DNA of 64,000 nucleotides, taken from assembly GCF_005116675.2 (NCBI RefSeq), contig NZ_CP050699.1, forward strand, positions 4,645,001 through 4,709,000, given 5' to 3'. How positions within the stretch are numbered: the stretch's first letter is position 1; every line of letters starts with the position of its first letter. The notes beneath the pieces were generated by a model. It was not told the DNA's origin. It was given only the letters and a program-made list of their open reading frames with translations, and made no database searches. A program made the position numbers and the translations under genes. Below are positions 18,903 to 29,330 of this stretch, in pieces. Source of the stretch: Desulfosediminicola ganghwensis. Lineage in GTDB: Bacteria > Desulfobacterota > Desulfobulbia > Desulfobulbales > Desulfocapsaceae.

Positions 18903-19979
18903 TTATTCGGCCTCATACATCTCTTGGTAATACTTCTGATAACTGCCATCCACAATATTGGCCACCCACTCCTGATTTGCCAGATACCAGTCGATGGTCT
19001 TTTCGATTCCCCGCTCAAAGGTCATTTTGGGCTCCCAGCCAAGCTCTTCCCGGATGCGGGTTGCATCTATGGCATAACGCCGGTCGTGACCTAACCGGTC
19101 AGCAACATAGGTTATCAGCGAACGTCGCGGTTTTCCACTTTCCGGCAGCCCGATCTTTCTGTCGAGAATATCGCAGATGAGCGTCACAACTTCGATATTC
19201 TGCTTCTCGTTATTGCCGCCGATATTGTAACTTTTACCATTCTCACCGTTCTTCAACACCTCGACAATCGCTTCACAATGATCTTCCACATAAAGCCAAT
19301 CACGTATATTCTTGCCATCACCATATACCGGTAATGACTTTCCGTGCATACTGTTGTTAAATATGAGAGGTATGAGTTTTTCCGGGAACTGGTATGGTCC
19401 ATAATTGTTCGAACAGTTGGTTATTCGAACCGGCAGGCCATAGGTGTGAAAGTAGGCACTTACCAGATGATCTGAAGAGGCTTTTGAAGCAGAGTACGGT
19501 GAGCGCGGGTCAAACGGAGTTGACTCAGTAAAATACCCGGTATCACCGAGAGAACCGTACACCTCGTCGGTACTGACATGCAGAAAACATGGTTCAGGCC
19601 CTTGCCATGAATCACTCTGCCAACTCTTTCGGGCAGCTTCAAGCAAGGCAAAGGTGCCTATTATATTGGTCTGAATAAACTCGGCAGGTCCCAGGATAGA
19701 GCGGTCAACATGCGACTCTGCGGCAAAATGGACAACTGTGTCGATCCGCTCTTCTTTGAAAAGCTCTTCAACCCTGGCCGAATCACAAATATCCGCCTTG
19801 ACGAATCTATATCGTTCGTCCTCCTCTATACCCTGTAAATTCTGCAAATTACCGGCATAGGTGAGCTTATCGAGGTTGATTACCCGCCACTCCGGGCAAG
19901 CCTGTAAAATAAGGCTAACAAAATTTGCACCGATAAATCCACAGCCACCTGTTACCAATGCTGAGCGTCTATTTTTCAT
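18903..19979 (-). CDS. rfbB: dTDP-glucose 4,6-dehydratase
   Basis: This NAD-dependent SDR enzyme makes dTDP-4-keto-6-deoxyglucose. The Rossmann motif TGGCGFIGANF, the HFAAESHVDRSI segment, the active-site region STDEVYG and YSASKASSD (Tyr/Lys) are all present. The open frame begins at 20003; I prefer the ATG at 19979 (MKNRRSALVTGG), which puts the Rossmann fold close to the N-terminus as in homologues. Operon with rfbC. Confidence 0.95.
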   Translation of the reverse strand: MKNRRSALVTGGCGFIGANFVSLILQACPEWRVINLDKLTYAGNLQNLQGIEEDERYRFVKADICDSARVEELFKEERIDTVVHFAAESHVDRSILGPAEFIQTNIIGTFALLEAARKSWQSDSWQGPEPCFLHVSTDEVYGSLGDTGYFTESTPFDPRSPYSASKASSDHLVSAYFHTYGLPVRITNCSNNYGPYQFPEKLIPLIFNNSMHGKSLPVYGDGKNIRDWLYVEDHCEAIVEVLKNGENGKSYNIGGNNEKQNIEVVTLICDILDRKIGLPESGKPRRSLITYVADRLGHDRRYAIDATRIREELGWEPKMTFERGIEKTIDWYLANQEWVANIVDGSYQKYYQEMYEAE

Positions 19980-20104
19980 AAAGTATCTATTTTCTGGTTG
20001 CAATATGGGAAAAAGCGCCTATCCTTCAGCTGATTTTCAGCTTGTCCTTATAATATCACAGAGACGTAAAAGAAAGTACTATCTGTATCAAATAACAGTT
20101 AATT

Positions 20105-21691
20105 ATGAGCAAACAACTCCTATCCGAAATAAAGAAGCGTAAGACTTTTGGTATCATTAGTCACCCCGATGCCGGTAAAACTACCCTGACAGAGAAGCTG
20201 CTGCTTTTTGGTGGCGCCATCAATATGGCCGGTGCCGTCAAGTCGCGAAAGGCAGAGCGTCACGCCACCAGTGACTGGATGGCCATCGAGCAGGAGCGTG
20301 GTATTTCTGTTACCACCTCTGTGATGAAGTTTACCTACCGCGATTACGAGGTGAACCTCCTCGATACTCCTGGCCATCAGGACTTTTCGGAGGATACCTA
20401 CCGAGTTCTGACAGCGGTCGATTCGGCTATCATGGTGATCGACAGCGCCAAAGGCGTAGAGGCCCAGACCGAGAAACTCATGGAAGTTTGCCGGATGCGG
20501 AATACACCGATTATTACCTTCATCAACAAGCTTGACCGTGAGGGTATGAATCCACTCGATGTAATGGCAGAGATTGAGGAAAAACTCCAGGTTGAGTGCA
20601 CCCCGCTCTCCTGGCCGATCGGTATGGGTAAAAATTTCAAGGGAGTATACAATCTTTACCAGAAAAAACTCCATCTCTTCACCCCAGGTCAGGAGACCCG
20701 GGATATCAAGACGGTCACCATAGAAAATCTTGACGATCCAAAGCTTGACGAACTGCTCGGTATCCAGGCCCAGGAACTCCGTGAAGATATTGAACTGCTG
20801 GAAGGAGCGGCTAACCCGTTTGAATATGATCATTATATGAAAGCGAGTCAGACACCGGTATTCTTCGGCAGCGCGATTAACAATTTCGGTGTACAGGAAA
20901 TGCTGGATGCCTTCGTTGAAATGGCTCCCACACCCGGTCCGCGCGAGGCTCAAACCAGGGTTGTATCGCCGGAAGAAGAGACTTTCTCCGGGTTTGTTTT
21001 TAAAATCCAGGCGAACATGAATCCGGCCCACCGTGACCGCATCGCTTTTTTCAGGATCTGCTCCGGAAAATTTACCCGCGGGATGAAGGTTAAGCACCAT
21101 CGACTCGGGAAAGACATTACCCTCGCCAACGCCACCATCTTTATGGCCCAGGAACGTGCCAACGTCGAAGAGGCCTGGCCCGGAGACATCATTGGCTTAC
21201 ACAACCACGGCACAATCAAGATCGGTGACACCTTCACCCCGAAGGAAGAACTGAAATTCACCGGCATTCCCAACTTTGCCCCGGAACATTTTCGCAGGGT
21301 GCTGCTGAAAAATCCGCTCAAGATGAAGCAACTACAAAAAGGTCTGGTGCAGTTGGCCGAGGAAGGAGCAATTCAGGTATTCCGCCCCATGATTGGTTCT
21401 GACTACGTAATGGGTGCGGTTGGTGTGTTGCAGTTTGAAGTCACGATGGCCCGGCTGAAAAACGAATATGGCGTTGATGCCATATACGAACCGGTCGACT
21501 ACCAGGCCGCCCGCTGGGTACGATGTGATGACAAGAAAAAGTTGCAGGAGTTCGAGAGAAAAAACCAGGATGCACTGGCCCATGACTCAGAAGGATTTCT
21601 CACTTTTCTTGCTCAAAGCGGCTGGATGCTCAATTTCCACATGGAAAAATGGCCTGAGATAGAATTTATGAAGACACGTGAAAACGTATAA
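20105..21691 (+). CDS. prfC: peptide chain release factor 3
   Basis: RF3 is the GTPase that recycles RF1/RF2 after termination. The 528 residues carry G1 [11 protein letters not shown]2 [11 protein letters not shown]3 [11 protein letters not shown] and G4 NKLDRE in order, and the length is typical. A strong terminator follows. The gene is divergent from rfbB across about 125 bases. Confidence 0.97.
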   Translation: MSKQLLSEIKKRKTFGIISHPDAGKTTLTEKLLLFGGAINMAGAVKSRKAERHATSDWMAIEQERGISVTTSVMKFTYRDYEVNLLDTPGHQDFSEDTYRVLTAVDSAIMVIDSAKGVEAQTEKLMEVCRMRNTPIITFINKLDREGMNPLDVMAEIEEKLQVECTPLSWPIGMGKNFKGVYNLYQKKLHLFTPGQETRDIKTVTIENLDDPKLDELLGIQAQELREDIELLEGAANPFEYDHYMKASQTPVFFGSAINNFGVQEMLDAFVEMAPTPGPREAQTRVVSPEEETFSGFVFKIQANMNPAHRDRIAFFRICSGKFTRGMKVKHHRLGKDITLANATIFMAQERANVEEAWPGDIIGLHNHGTIKIGDTFTPKEELKFTGIPNFAPEHFRRVLLKNPLKMKQLQKGLVQLAEEGAIQVFRPMIGSDYVMGAVGVLQFEVTMARLKNEYGVDAIYEPVDYQAARWVRCDDKKKLQEFERKNQDALAHDSEGFLTFLAQSGWMLNFHMEKWPEIEFMKTRENV

Positions 21692-21736
21692 GGTTTGTCT
21701 CAACAGATACCGCCGATTACTTCAGGCCCTAATATG

Positions 21737-21785
21737 AAAAAGCCGGCAACTACACTGATATTTCAGTTGTAGTTGCCGGCTTTTT
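21737..21785 (+). terminator. terminator of prfC
   Basis: AAAAAGCCGGCAACTAC and its complement GTAGTTGCCGGCTTTTT form a long near-perfect hairpin ending in a T run, 45 bases after the prfC stop. Confidence 0.92.
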
Positions 21786-21873
21786 CACATGCCGTCTCCC
21801 TGATCGCTTTACGATAAGAAGCACGGCCAGGTGTCTACCACCTTTTGCTCACAACAGGTACGTGACAGGAGGG

Positions 21874-22161
21874 TCATTCCTCGTCATCAACGAAAATAAT
21901 AGCATAGCCCTGCGAGAGCGAGGTTGATGTTTTCTTTCGAGCCACAGTGAGAATACGCTGGATAGTCCCTCGTGAAACCCCCATCTTCTGACCCGCCTCT
22001 TCCTGGGTCAGGCCGACGGAATCACAAAGTCGGAGGGCTTCCAACTCATCTCTGTGAAGCTCAATTTGAGTAAGTTCTACAAGCGGAATACCGGTAGGTT
22101 TATAGGCATCCCCACAGAAGTTCCCTTCACAATTACGTGTTTTTTTTGGTCTCGGCGACAT
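21874..22161 (-). CDS. DUF134 (UPF0251) family DNA-binding protein
   Basis: The 95-residue protein begins with MSPRPKKTR, then has the family segment LTQIELHRDELEALRLCD and a helix-turn-helix (LTQEEAGQKMGVSRGTIQRI). It is a predicted transcription regulator. It follows the NifX-like gene on the same strand, a pairing common in anaerobes, and may control it. Confidence 0.88.
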   Translation of the reverse strand: MSPRPKKTRNCEGNFCGDAYKPTGIPLVELTQIELHRDELEALRLCDSVGLTQEEAGQKMGVSRGTIQRILTVARKKTSTSLSQGYAIIFVDDEE

Positions 22162-22265
22162 AATAAATTACAAACCTGATGTGTAGGTTTTGCTCAGTCA
22201 AAAGCAAAACCGGTCATTTGTAGTAATGCACCTTTATACAGCCGATGGCCTTAAATTGCAAATTC

Positions 22266-22655
22266 TCAGTGCTGGCAGTTTCCTGAGCCTTTGCAGACCT
22301 GGGTCGCATGCATCTTCGGGAGCTTGTCTTCAACAAAAAGCTCGACGACGCTCTTTACTGTAACCGCCACCGTGCGATCTGCAAAATAAACGTCGATGCC
22401 CGCCTGGGAAAACCCCTGCATAGGCCTGGCTCCCATACCACCGACCACAATTGCCTGTACGCCGGCATCAGACAATAACTTCACAGGCGTCATGCAGCCA
22501 CCGGCTTCATGGCCTCCGTTTTCGATAGTTGCCACTTCAGCTACAGTACTGCCTGGTTCCAGGCTGATAACAGTGAACAGGTCACAATGACCGAAATGGT
22601 CTGATCTTTCAGCATCAAGCCCGCCTGGATTATTTGTAGGGACAGCAATTTTCAT
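22266..22655 (-). CDS. NifX/NifB-type dinitrogenase iron-molybdenum cofactor-binding family protein
   Basis: The 129 residues contain the family start MKIAVPTNNPGGLDAERSDH, GHCDLFTVI, and a Gly-rich loop (VVGGMGARPMQGF). Members of this family that lie outside nif clusters are thought to bind iron-sulfur or metal clusters; a direct role in nitrogen fixation is not implied. The C-terminus has Cys and His residues (CKGSGNCQH). DUF134 lies downstream on the same strand. Confidence 0.85.
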   Translation of the reverse strand: MKIAVPTNNPGGLDAERSDHFGHCDLFTVISLEPGSTVAEVATIENGGHEAGGCMTPVKLLSDAGVQAIVVGGMGARPMQGFSQAGIDVYFADRTVAVTVKSVVELFVEDKLPKMHATQVCKGSGNCQH

Positions 22656-23260
22656 ATTTCTCTTCCTTTCCTTGTTAGCCAGAATTAATTTACCTTCTTT
22701 CTCTCAACTCACTTTTTCAATCAGATACACCACATCTACTTGAGTGTTGTTCTATTCTTTATATAGTATATGATCTACACTACGTCGCAGATAACACCGA
22801 TCGACTGTGGCAAACTGCCACTGAGTGGGCATATGCACACAATACCTCCGTTCAGATGTCAGGTCAAGGCATTTCATTGTATTCTGCTATCAGGTCATTA
22901 TTCAGTTCAAGACCTGAGCAGGCGATGGACATGCCACCCCGTTTCGGGTAAATTAATCTAACATTATCTACGGTTAGGCCTTTTTTTTTGACAAAACAGG
23001 CACGCGTGCGGGACACCGGGGCATGGAAAAAGATAATCGAGGTGGCCCATATACGTAATATTTAGAACATTCCTTTTCTCCCGATAACACCGGGCTGGGG
23101 AAAAAGGGCTGACTCCAGCTGACTCTTAGCTGCTAGATTACAGATATCAAAGAATATACTTTGAAACTTCGTCAGATCTAGACGGCATAGCAATCATAAA
23201 ATATACCCTGGCTGCAATCGTATCTGATATCTGCCAGTATACAGGTTCCCGCTTCACACT
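22656..23260. other. intergenic; decayed repeat and weak T-tailed hairpin
   Basis: This 605-base gap has no convincing gene. A weak hairpin (CTAAC/GTTAG) with nine T residues lies at about 22958-22989. From 23106 to 23252 there is a segment resembling 7627-7770 (shared GCTGACTC, GATTACAGAT and TATACTTT), with a stop and a frame shift in its reading frame. Confidence 0.4.
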
Positions 23261-23839
23261 ATGCGCAAAAAGTTTTTATCTCTCATCTTTCTATTATTTT
23301 TTTTAGGTGCTCTCAGCCCATTATGCTTTTCCGGTGAAGAGAATAGTGACAGCGTCACCTTTTCAGACCTCATCGCGACCTCATCCCAGACCCACCTTAT
23401 TCTTTTCGGTGTTTTAAATAATACCCTTACTGACGAGATGATTTCCGGGCTGAGAAGCGGTATTCCTGTAGAATTTTCATTCTTCGTCGATCTCTACCGG
23501 AAAGAAAACCAGGGCAAGAATCTGCTCTTGACCAACATGGAGTTTCAGCACACCATGACCTATGACATTCTCAAGGACAGCTACCGCGTGGAGTTAGGAG
23601 AAATACATAATAAATCATCGTTCCATAGCTCTCTGAGTGCGGCAGAGCGAACCATGAACGAGATCAACGGAGTACAGGTCATGTCATTGGAAAAACTTAC
23701 CCCGAACCAAACATACCAGCTCAGGATACGGGCAGACCTGTTCAAGAAGACCTTGCCGCTCAGCCTGCATCGTATTATGCCGTTCTTTTCCTGGTGGGAT
23801 AAGACCACCGACTGGCACAGCATAGAATTCACATATTAA
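23261..23839 (+). CDS. DUF4390 protein, secreted
   Basis: The 192-residue protein has a signal peptide (about 1-24). The body fits DUF4390, a family often found just upstream of ntrY-type kinases (SGIPVEFSFFVDLYR, then GEIHNKSSFHSS). It probably sits in the periplasm. The exact role is not known; the context suggests input to or co-expression with the NtrYX system. The ntrY gene starts 83 bases downstream. Confidence 0.7.
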   Translation: MRKKFLSLIFLLFFLGALSPLCFSGEENSDSVTFSDLIATSSQTHLILFGVLNNTLTDEMISGLRSGIPVEFSFFVDLYRKENQGKNLLLTNMEFQHTMTYDILKDSYRVELGEIHNKSSFHSSLSAAERTMNEINGVQVMSLEKLTPNQTYQLRIRADLFKKTLPLSLHRIMPFFSWWDKTTDWHSIEFTY

Positions 23840-23922
23840 TGGCATCTGGTCTGAAAAATGGATAGCTACAGAAAACCGCTTAAATACAGACAACACAGTC
23901 CCACATCAACGTACCCGAACTG

Positions 23923-26223
23923 GTGACACGCAAACGCACTCATAAAGAGCAGCCGGAAAACACTCCTGCCACGGAGACAACTTTCTCAGATAAGTATTCG
24001 CCTGAACAGCGACAGCAAAAGAGAAAACTTGTCCGCTGGGTCATAGGAATATGTCTGGCTCTTATCCCAATATTCATTTTTCTGCAGGGCGTACTGTATC
24101 GAAACGAGGAGACACTGCCCTTCAGCAGTAACATTCTGATTTTCGGTCTGATCAACCTCAACGTCCTGCTGGTTCTTTTTGTACTTTTTCTGGTACTTCG
24201 CAGCCTGGCAGAACTCCTCTTTGAGCGCAGGATCAACAGGCCCGGCAGCAAACTCAAGACCAAACTTATTGCCTCTTTCCTCTCGCTGACCCTGATCCCG
24301 ACTATCCTGCTGTTTTTCGTTTCACTTCAATTTGTCTCCACCAGTATGGACTACTGGTTCAACTCCAATGTTGATGACTCTTTACAGGAATCACTCGAGT
24401 TGGCTCAATCCATACTCCACCACACCTCAGACCAGGCCAGTCTGATGAACAACGGTGTAGCCAGAAAGCTGGCCGCAGCACCAGGGAAACAGCAGACAAC
24501 TGAGGGCATAGCTACAATCATTAAAGAACTGGTTGCCGATACCTCGACTTACGGACCTGATATTATACGTATCGTGGCCGACAACCCCAGGCTTCGTATT
24601 TCCCAGACCAGCCCCAATATCAACAACATAGTCCTTCCCAATATCCCAGTTACTGTCCGCCAGAAAGCCCAGCACAGCGGTGAACATGAGGTGATCATTC
24701 AGGAAACCAACCTCGGCGATCTGGTCAGCAGTGTCCGCACAATCGCCCTCACCCCGGAGACCACTGCCCTCCTTACCACCTCCATCCTGGTGAGAAGCGA
24801 CAGACTGGAAAAGATGCGCATCATTTCCGAAGGAATCGAGGGATACAGGCAGCTCAAACATTTCAAGGACCCGTTCAAGTTCTGGATCTTTATTATCCTG
24901 CTGATCGTCACCCTGCTGATAATCTTTGCCTCAATCTGGTTTGGTCTCTATATTTCCAAAGGAATCACCGAACCACTGGGAAAACTGGTTATCGCCACCA
25001 GACGTGTGGCAGAAGGTGACCTGGAGTTCGAGATGGAGAGCGACAGCAATGATGAAATCGGCCATCTGGTCAACTCCTTCAACCAGATGACCACCAACCT
25101 GAACAGCAGCACCAAGCAGCTTGCTGAAACCCATACGGCACTGCAACATAGCTCCCAGGAATCTGAGCAACGTCGCCGCTACACGGAAATCATTCTGCAA
25201 AACGTCAGTGCCGGGGTCATATCACTCAATATCAAAAACCGGATAACAACCATCAACCGCTTTGCCGAAGAACTTCTCAGTATCGATAAAAACATGTTTA
25301 TCGGCAGAACGTTCCGTCAGGTACTTTCCAGAGAACAGGCAGAGATTATCCAGGGGTTTATCGATGAACTCTCACAATCCGGAAAGATCTCAATAGAAAA
25401 ACATCTCCGACTCAATGTGATCGGCAAAAACTTCTCTCTCCTGATCCACTTTACCCGGCTTGAGGATGAGAATAAAACACCTCTTGGCTATGTTCTGGTC
25501 TTTGACGACCTCACCAAGATCGAGAAAATACAAAGGGTCGCTGCCTGGCGCGAAGTTGCACGACGAATAGCCCACGAAATAAAAAATCCGCTTACACCAA
25601 TTCAGCTCTCTGCCCAACGGCTCCGCAGAAGGTATCCGGAGATACTCAAAGAAGATGACTCGGTCTTTGACCAATGCACCAATACCATTATTGGCCAGGT
25701 AGATGAACTGAAGCGTCTGGTAAGTGAGTTCAGCCAGTTCGCACGAATGCCGAAAGTGCAGAAAGGACCTGCAGACCTGGATAGCCTTGCTCAGGACACT
25801 CTTGTCCTCTACCGCCAGGCACACAAACATATCGAATTCGAGCTCACCAAGACTGGACCGATCCCTATTTTCAACTTTGATGCGGAACAGATTAAACGCT
25901 GTATCATTAACCTGCTCGATAACGCGGTTGCAGTTTTACCTGCCGGCGGTAAAATTAGACTGGAACTTGATCCGGACTTTTCTACTGATTCCATCTATAT
26001 TCGAGTAAGCGATACCGGCCCGGGGATCAGCAAGGAAAACAAGCTCAAACTTTTTGAGCCCTACTTCTCCACCAAAAAAAGTGGCACAGGCCTGGGGCTT
26101 GCCATCGTCTCTACTATAGTTTCTGACCACGGTGGCTACATTCGAGTGCGAAACAACCAGCCAAAAGGTTCAGTATTCTCTATAGAACTGCCAATGGTTG
26201 ACCAGAAAGAGCCCATTGGCTAG
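23923..26223 (+). CDS. ntrY: NtrY-like membrane sensor histidine kinase
   Basis: The 766-residue kinase starts with GTG at 23923. It has three membrane segments in the first 135 residues, a periplasmic sensor region, a fourth segment near 315-340 and HAMP (about 340-395). A PAS domain (about 425-525) and a dimerisation domain with the phospho-acceptor His at residue 551 (RRIAHEIKNPLTP) follow. The ATPase domain has NLLDNAVAVLPAGG and DTGPGIS. It pairs with the response regulator 64 bases downstream; the family responds to nitrogen or redox state. Confidence 0.9.
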   Translation: MTRKRTHKEQPENTPATETTFSDKYSPEQRQQKRKLVRWVIGICLALIPIFIFLQGVLYRNEETLPFSSNILIFGLINLNVLLVLFVLFLVLRSLAELLFERRINRPGSKLKTKLIASFLSLTLIPTILLFFVSLQFVSTSMDYWFNSNVDDSLQESLELAQSILHHTSDQASLMNNGVARKLAAAPGKQQTTEGIATIIKELVADTSTYGPDIIRIVADNPRLRISQTSPNINNIVLPNIPVTVRQKAQHSGEHEVIIQETNLGDLVSSVRTIALTPETTALLTTSILVRSDRLEKMRIISEGIEGYRQLKHFKDPFKFWIFIILLIVTLLIIFASIWFGLYISKGITEPLGKLVIATRRVAEGDLEFEMESDSNDEIGHLVNSFNQMTTNLNSSTKQLAETHTALQHSSQESEQRRRYTEIILQNVSAGVISLNIKNRITTINRFAEELLSIDKNMFIGRTFRQVLSREQAEIIQGFIDELSQSGKISIEKHLRLNVIGKNFSLLIHFTRLEDENKTPLGYVLVFDDLTKIEKIQRVAAWREVARRIAHEIKNPLTPIQLSAQRLRRRYPEILKEDDSVFDQCTNTIIGQVDELKRLVSEFSQFARMPKVQKGPADLDSLAQDTLVLYRQAHKHIEFELTKTGPIPIFNFDAEQIKRCIINLLDNAVAVLPAGGKIRLELDPDFSTDSIYIRVSDTGPGISKENKLKLFEPYFSTKKSGTGLGLAIVSTIVSDHGGYIRVRNNQPKGSVFSIELPMVDQKEPIG

Positions 26224-26287
26224 CAGGTCAATCCTCGCAGCCAGTTACCGTCAGCCTATGCATATCATATCAGCCAGGTAATATTTC

Positions 26288-27655
26288 ATGAGCAAAACCA
26301 TTCTCATAATTGACGATGAACTCAGCATTCAGCAGACTCTTTCAGGAATTTTAGAGGATGAAGGATTCTCTGCCCGTGCTGTTTCTTCAGCGGAAGAAGG
26401 ATTGGCCCTGCTTGATGAGGAGCGAATAGACCTGATCCTTCTCGACATCTGGCTCGGGGACAGTATGGATGGCATGACCGCCCTGCCCATTATCAAAGAG
26501 CGTTTCAACCTGCCGGTTATAATGATATCCGGCCACGGCACTATTGAAACTGCTGTACAGGCAACCAGGAGTGGTGCCTTTGATTTCATAGAAAAGCCGC
26601 TCTCCTACGACAAGATAATCCTGGCTATCCGAAACGGACTTCGCTTTGCCCAGCTTGAGCAGGAAAACCTGTTACTCAGAGAAACCACTGCCCGGCCCAG
26701 CCAGATTACCGGCAAGTCGCAGGCCATAAGCGCCATCCGCAGCCAGATCGAGATGGTAGCGCCAACCGACGCCTGGGTATTGATTCGTGGAGATCACGGT
26801 ACCGGCAAGGAATTAGTCGCCCAGTCCATTCACCAGCTCTCCAGCTCGCGTAACAGGCCGATGATAGAGGTCAACTGCGCCGCCATCCCCGAAGAGCTGA
26901 TCGAATCCGAGCTGTTTGGACATGAAAAAGGTTCATTCACCGGCGCGCACACCAGTAAACAGGGCAAATTTGACCAGGCCGACGGGGGCATTCTGTTCCT
27001 TGACGAGATCGGCGATATGAGTATGAAAACCCAGGCTAAGATTCTGCGCATCCTCCAGGAACAGAAGTTTGAGCGGGTTGGCGGCAATAAAACCATCCAG
27101 GTCCATGTCCGGGTGCTCGCTGCAACCAACAAAAATCTTGAAGAAGAAATTGAGAACGGCAATTTCCGTGCAGACCTCTTTTGGCGCCTTAACGTTGTTC
27201 CGATCAATATGCCCAAATTACGCGACCGGCTTGAAGACATCCCTGAACTGGTCCAGACGCTCATGGATGGTATCGTCGGCAAAGGGCTCAATCGAAAGAT
27301 ATTTACCGAAGATGCCTACCAGGCAATGATGGAACACAGCTGGCCCGGGAATGTCCGGGAACTGCGAAATTTTGTGGAAAGACTCGCTATTATGTGCCCG
27401 GACGAGACCATTGATGGCGAAATGATCCGCCTTTTCCTCAACCCGGCAGGTAGCGGTGTAATGGCCAGCTCCGGTTCCTCCATTGCCCACCTGCTTGCAC
27501 CGGATTTTAAAGAGGCGAAGCGACTGTTTGAACAGGAATATCTGAAATTTAAACTGGAACAAAATAACAACAATATTTCTAAAACGGCGGAACAGGTTGG
27601 CCTTGAACGCAGTCATCTGCATAAAAAACTGAAAAGTCTCGACATCATCAATTAG
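26288..27655 (+). CDS. ntrX: NtrX-like sigma-54-dependent response regulator
   Basis: The 455 residues comprise a receiver domain with phosphorylation site Asp53 (ILLDIWLGD), an AAA+ domain with Walker A GDHGTGKE (about 168-175) and Walker B GGILFLDEIGD, and a C-terminal Fis-type helix-turn-helix (ISKTAEQVGLERSHLHKKL). The sigma-54-contact loop reads GSFTGA instead of the more common GAFTGA, a change also known in NtrX proteins. It is transcribed with ntrY. Confidence 0.92.
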   Translation: MSKTILIIDDELSIQQTLSGILEDEGFSARAVSSAEEGLALLDEERIDLILLDIWLGDSMDGMTALPIIKERFNLPVIMISGHGTIETAVQATRSGAFDFIEKPLSYDKIILAIRNGLRFAQLEQENLLLRETTARPSQITGKSQAISAIRSQIEMVAPTDAWVLIRGDHGTGKELVAQSIHQLSSSRNRPMIEVNCAAIPEELIESELFGHEKGSFTGAHTSKQGKFDQADGGILFLDEIGDMSMKTQAKILRILQEQKFERVGGNKTIQVHVRVLAATNKNLEEEIENGNFRADLFWRLNVVPINMPKLRDRLEDIPELVQTLMDGIVGKGLNRKIFTEDAYQAMMEHSWPGNVRELRNFVERLAIMCPDETIDGEMIRLFLNPAGSGVMASSGSSIAHLLAPDFKEAKRLFEQEYLKFKLEQNNNNISKTAEQVGLERSHLHKKLKSLDIIN

Positions 27656-27821
27656 CGGGACTATCTTTTCACGCGAAAAAACGTGTTGTTCTTCAATCAC
27701 TCTATCTGAGTGTTGAACCGACAGCGTCATATACATATTTTCTAACACCCCCTGGGCAATCTGGAGTTGCAGGTCACTACGCCGCGGCTCCAGAAACCAG
27801 GGAAAACCTACAGGAGCCGAC

Positions 27822-28796
27822 ATGGTTTTTCCAGAATATAGACCACGCAGAATGCGCAGAAACGATTCACTACGCTCAATGGTGCGGGAAACTCACCTGC
27901 ATGCCGCCCAGCTTGTCCACCCGCTTTTCGTCATTCCGGGAAAAAATAAAAAAGAAGATGTCGCATCAATGCCTGGTGTCTCCCGGCTTACCGTTGACCT
28001 GCTTGCAGCCGAGGCCAGAGAATGTCTTTCGCTCGGCATTAAGTCCGTCATGCTTTTCGGCCTGCCTGAGAAAAAAGATCCCGTGGGAACCGGCGCTCAT
28101 ATCAAGGATGGAATTATCCAGCGGGCGATCAAAGAACTGAAAAAGAAAGTACCTGAGATTATGGTCATCACCGATGTCTGCCTTTGCGAATACACTGATC
28201 ATGGCCACTGTGGTTGCCTGATCAATAAAGAGGTGGATAACGATGCAACGCTTGAAATTTTATGCAAGGTCGCTCTCTCCCACGCCCAGGCAGGCGCTGA
28301 CATGCTCGCACCATCAGACATGATGGACGGCCGTGTAGCCGAAATTCGCGCCAGCCTTGATGAAAACAATTTCGAGAACGTATCGATCATGTGCCACACG
28401 GTAAAGTATGCTTCCGCATTTTACGGTCCGTTTCGTGAAGCCGCTGACTGTGCCCCGTCTTTTGGCGATCGGCGCAGCTACCAGATGGACCCGGCAAACG
28501 TACGTGAAGCCATGCGTGAGGCGACCCTTGACGTGGATGAAGGGGCAGATATCCTGATGGTCAAACCTGCAGTCGCCTACCTTGATGTCATCTCTAAACT
28601 GCGTGATGAATTTGATCTGCCCATTGCCGCCTACCACGTTAGCGGCGAATATGCCATGGTCAAAGCTGCCGCTGCAAACGGCTGGATTGACGGTGAAAAG
28701 GTAATGGCGGAGACCCTGCTTTCTATCCGACGTGCAGGAGCGGATATCATTGTCACCTATTTCGCCAAAGAAATGGCAAAACTGCTCAAAAGCTGA
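27822..28796 (+). CDS. hemB: porphobilinogen synthase (delta-aminolevulinic acid dehydratase)
   Basis: The enzyme condenses two 5-aminolevulinate molecules in tetrapyrrole synthesis. The 324 residues contain the zinc-type Cys cluster C120, C122 and C130 (DVCLCEYTDHGHCG). The two active-site Lys are at 195 (CHTVKYASAFYG) and 248 (LMVKPAVAYLD). The length is typical, and a terminator follows directly. Confidence 0.97.
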   Translation: MVFPEYRPRRMRRNDSLRSMVRETHLHAAQLVHPLFVIPGKNKKEDVASMPGVSRLTVDLLAAEARECLSLGIKSVMLFGLPEKKDPVGTGAHIKDGIIQRAIKELKKKVPEIMVITDVCLCEYTDHGHCGCLINKEVDNDATLEILCKVALSHAQAGADMLAPSDMMDGRVAEIRASLDENNFENVSIMCHTVKYASAFYGPFREAADCAPSFGDRRSYQMDPANVREAMREATLDVDEGADILMVKPAVAYLDVISKLRDEFDLPIAAYHVSGEYAMVKAAAANGWIDGEKVMAETLLSIRRAGADIIVTYFAKEMAKLLKS

Positions 28797-28812
28797 TTAG
28801 TATTAAGGCAAC

Positions 28813-28847
28813 AAAAAAGGGAACCTGCTTCAGGTTCCCTTTTCTTT
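28813..28847 (+). terminator. terminator of hemB
   Basis: AAAAGGGAACCTG, loop CTTC, CAGGTTCCCTTTT forms a perfect hairpin with a T-rich tail 16 bases after the hemB stop. Confidence 0.92.
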
Positions 28848-28910
28848 ACGGCACTGCGCCGTGACATCTGCTCTTCAAATCACCTCTGCCGTCCTTCAGG
28901 CACCCTTAAT

Positions 28911-29321
28911 CTACGCGGAATCCGCTGATTGCCCCCTGGCTTTGAGTTTCTGGCCGCGATTGCGCCACCAGATCCATCCCACACAAACTACCGTTGCCCC
29001 GCAGACATCTGCTGCAATATCAAGGCCGCTGGGAAATCTGCCCGGCACCATTGATTGGTGAAATTCATCGGAAATACCGTAGAGAAGACAGGCAATGACT
29101 GTGATCAGTATCACCTGAAGCGGTTTCCGCTCGCGGCTCTTTTTACTCTGGGCAAAAATCACAGTAACAGCCAAAACACCATAAATGGACGCGTGGGCTA
29201 TTTTATCAATACCGGGGAAGGAAGGAACCTTGAAGGAATCTCCGGTTTTACTGGAGAGGAAGAAGATGATCCCCATCATCAAAACCATGGGGATCACGCG
29301 AAATGCAGATAACATCTTCAA
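28911..29321 (-). CDS. VanZ-like membrane protein
   Basis: The 136-residue protein has four hydrophobic segments and the VanZ pattern: MMGIIFFLSSKTGDS near the N-terminus, IDKIAHASIYGVLAV, and YGISDEFHQSMVPGR with the conserved D-E-x-H-Q. The family is linked to teicoplanin tolerance in Gram-positives, but its role in Gram-negative anaerobes is unknown. It starts about 10 bases after the SEC-C gene on the same strand. Confidence 0.85.
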   Translation of the reverse strand: MKMLSAFRVIPMVLMMGIIFFLSSKTGDSFKVPSFPGIDKIAHASIYGVLAVTVIFAQSKKSRERKPLQVILITVIACLLYGISDEFHQSMVPGRFPSGLDIAADVCGATVVCVGWIWWRNRGQKLKARGQSADSA

Positions 29322-29330
29322 TTACAAACT

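Noticed and set aside
22266-22655. NifX-like gene as evidence for nitrogen fixation
   Set aside because: No nif genes are nearby; this subgroup with DUF134 occurs in many non-fixing anaerobes.
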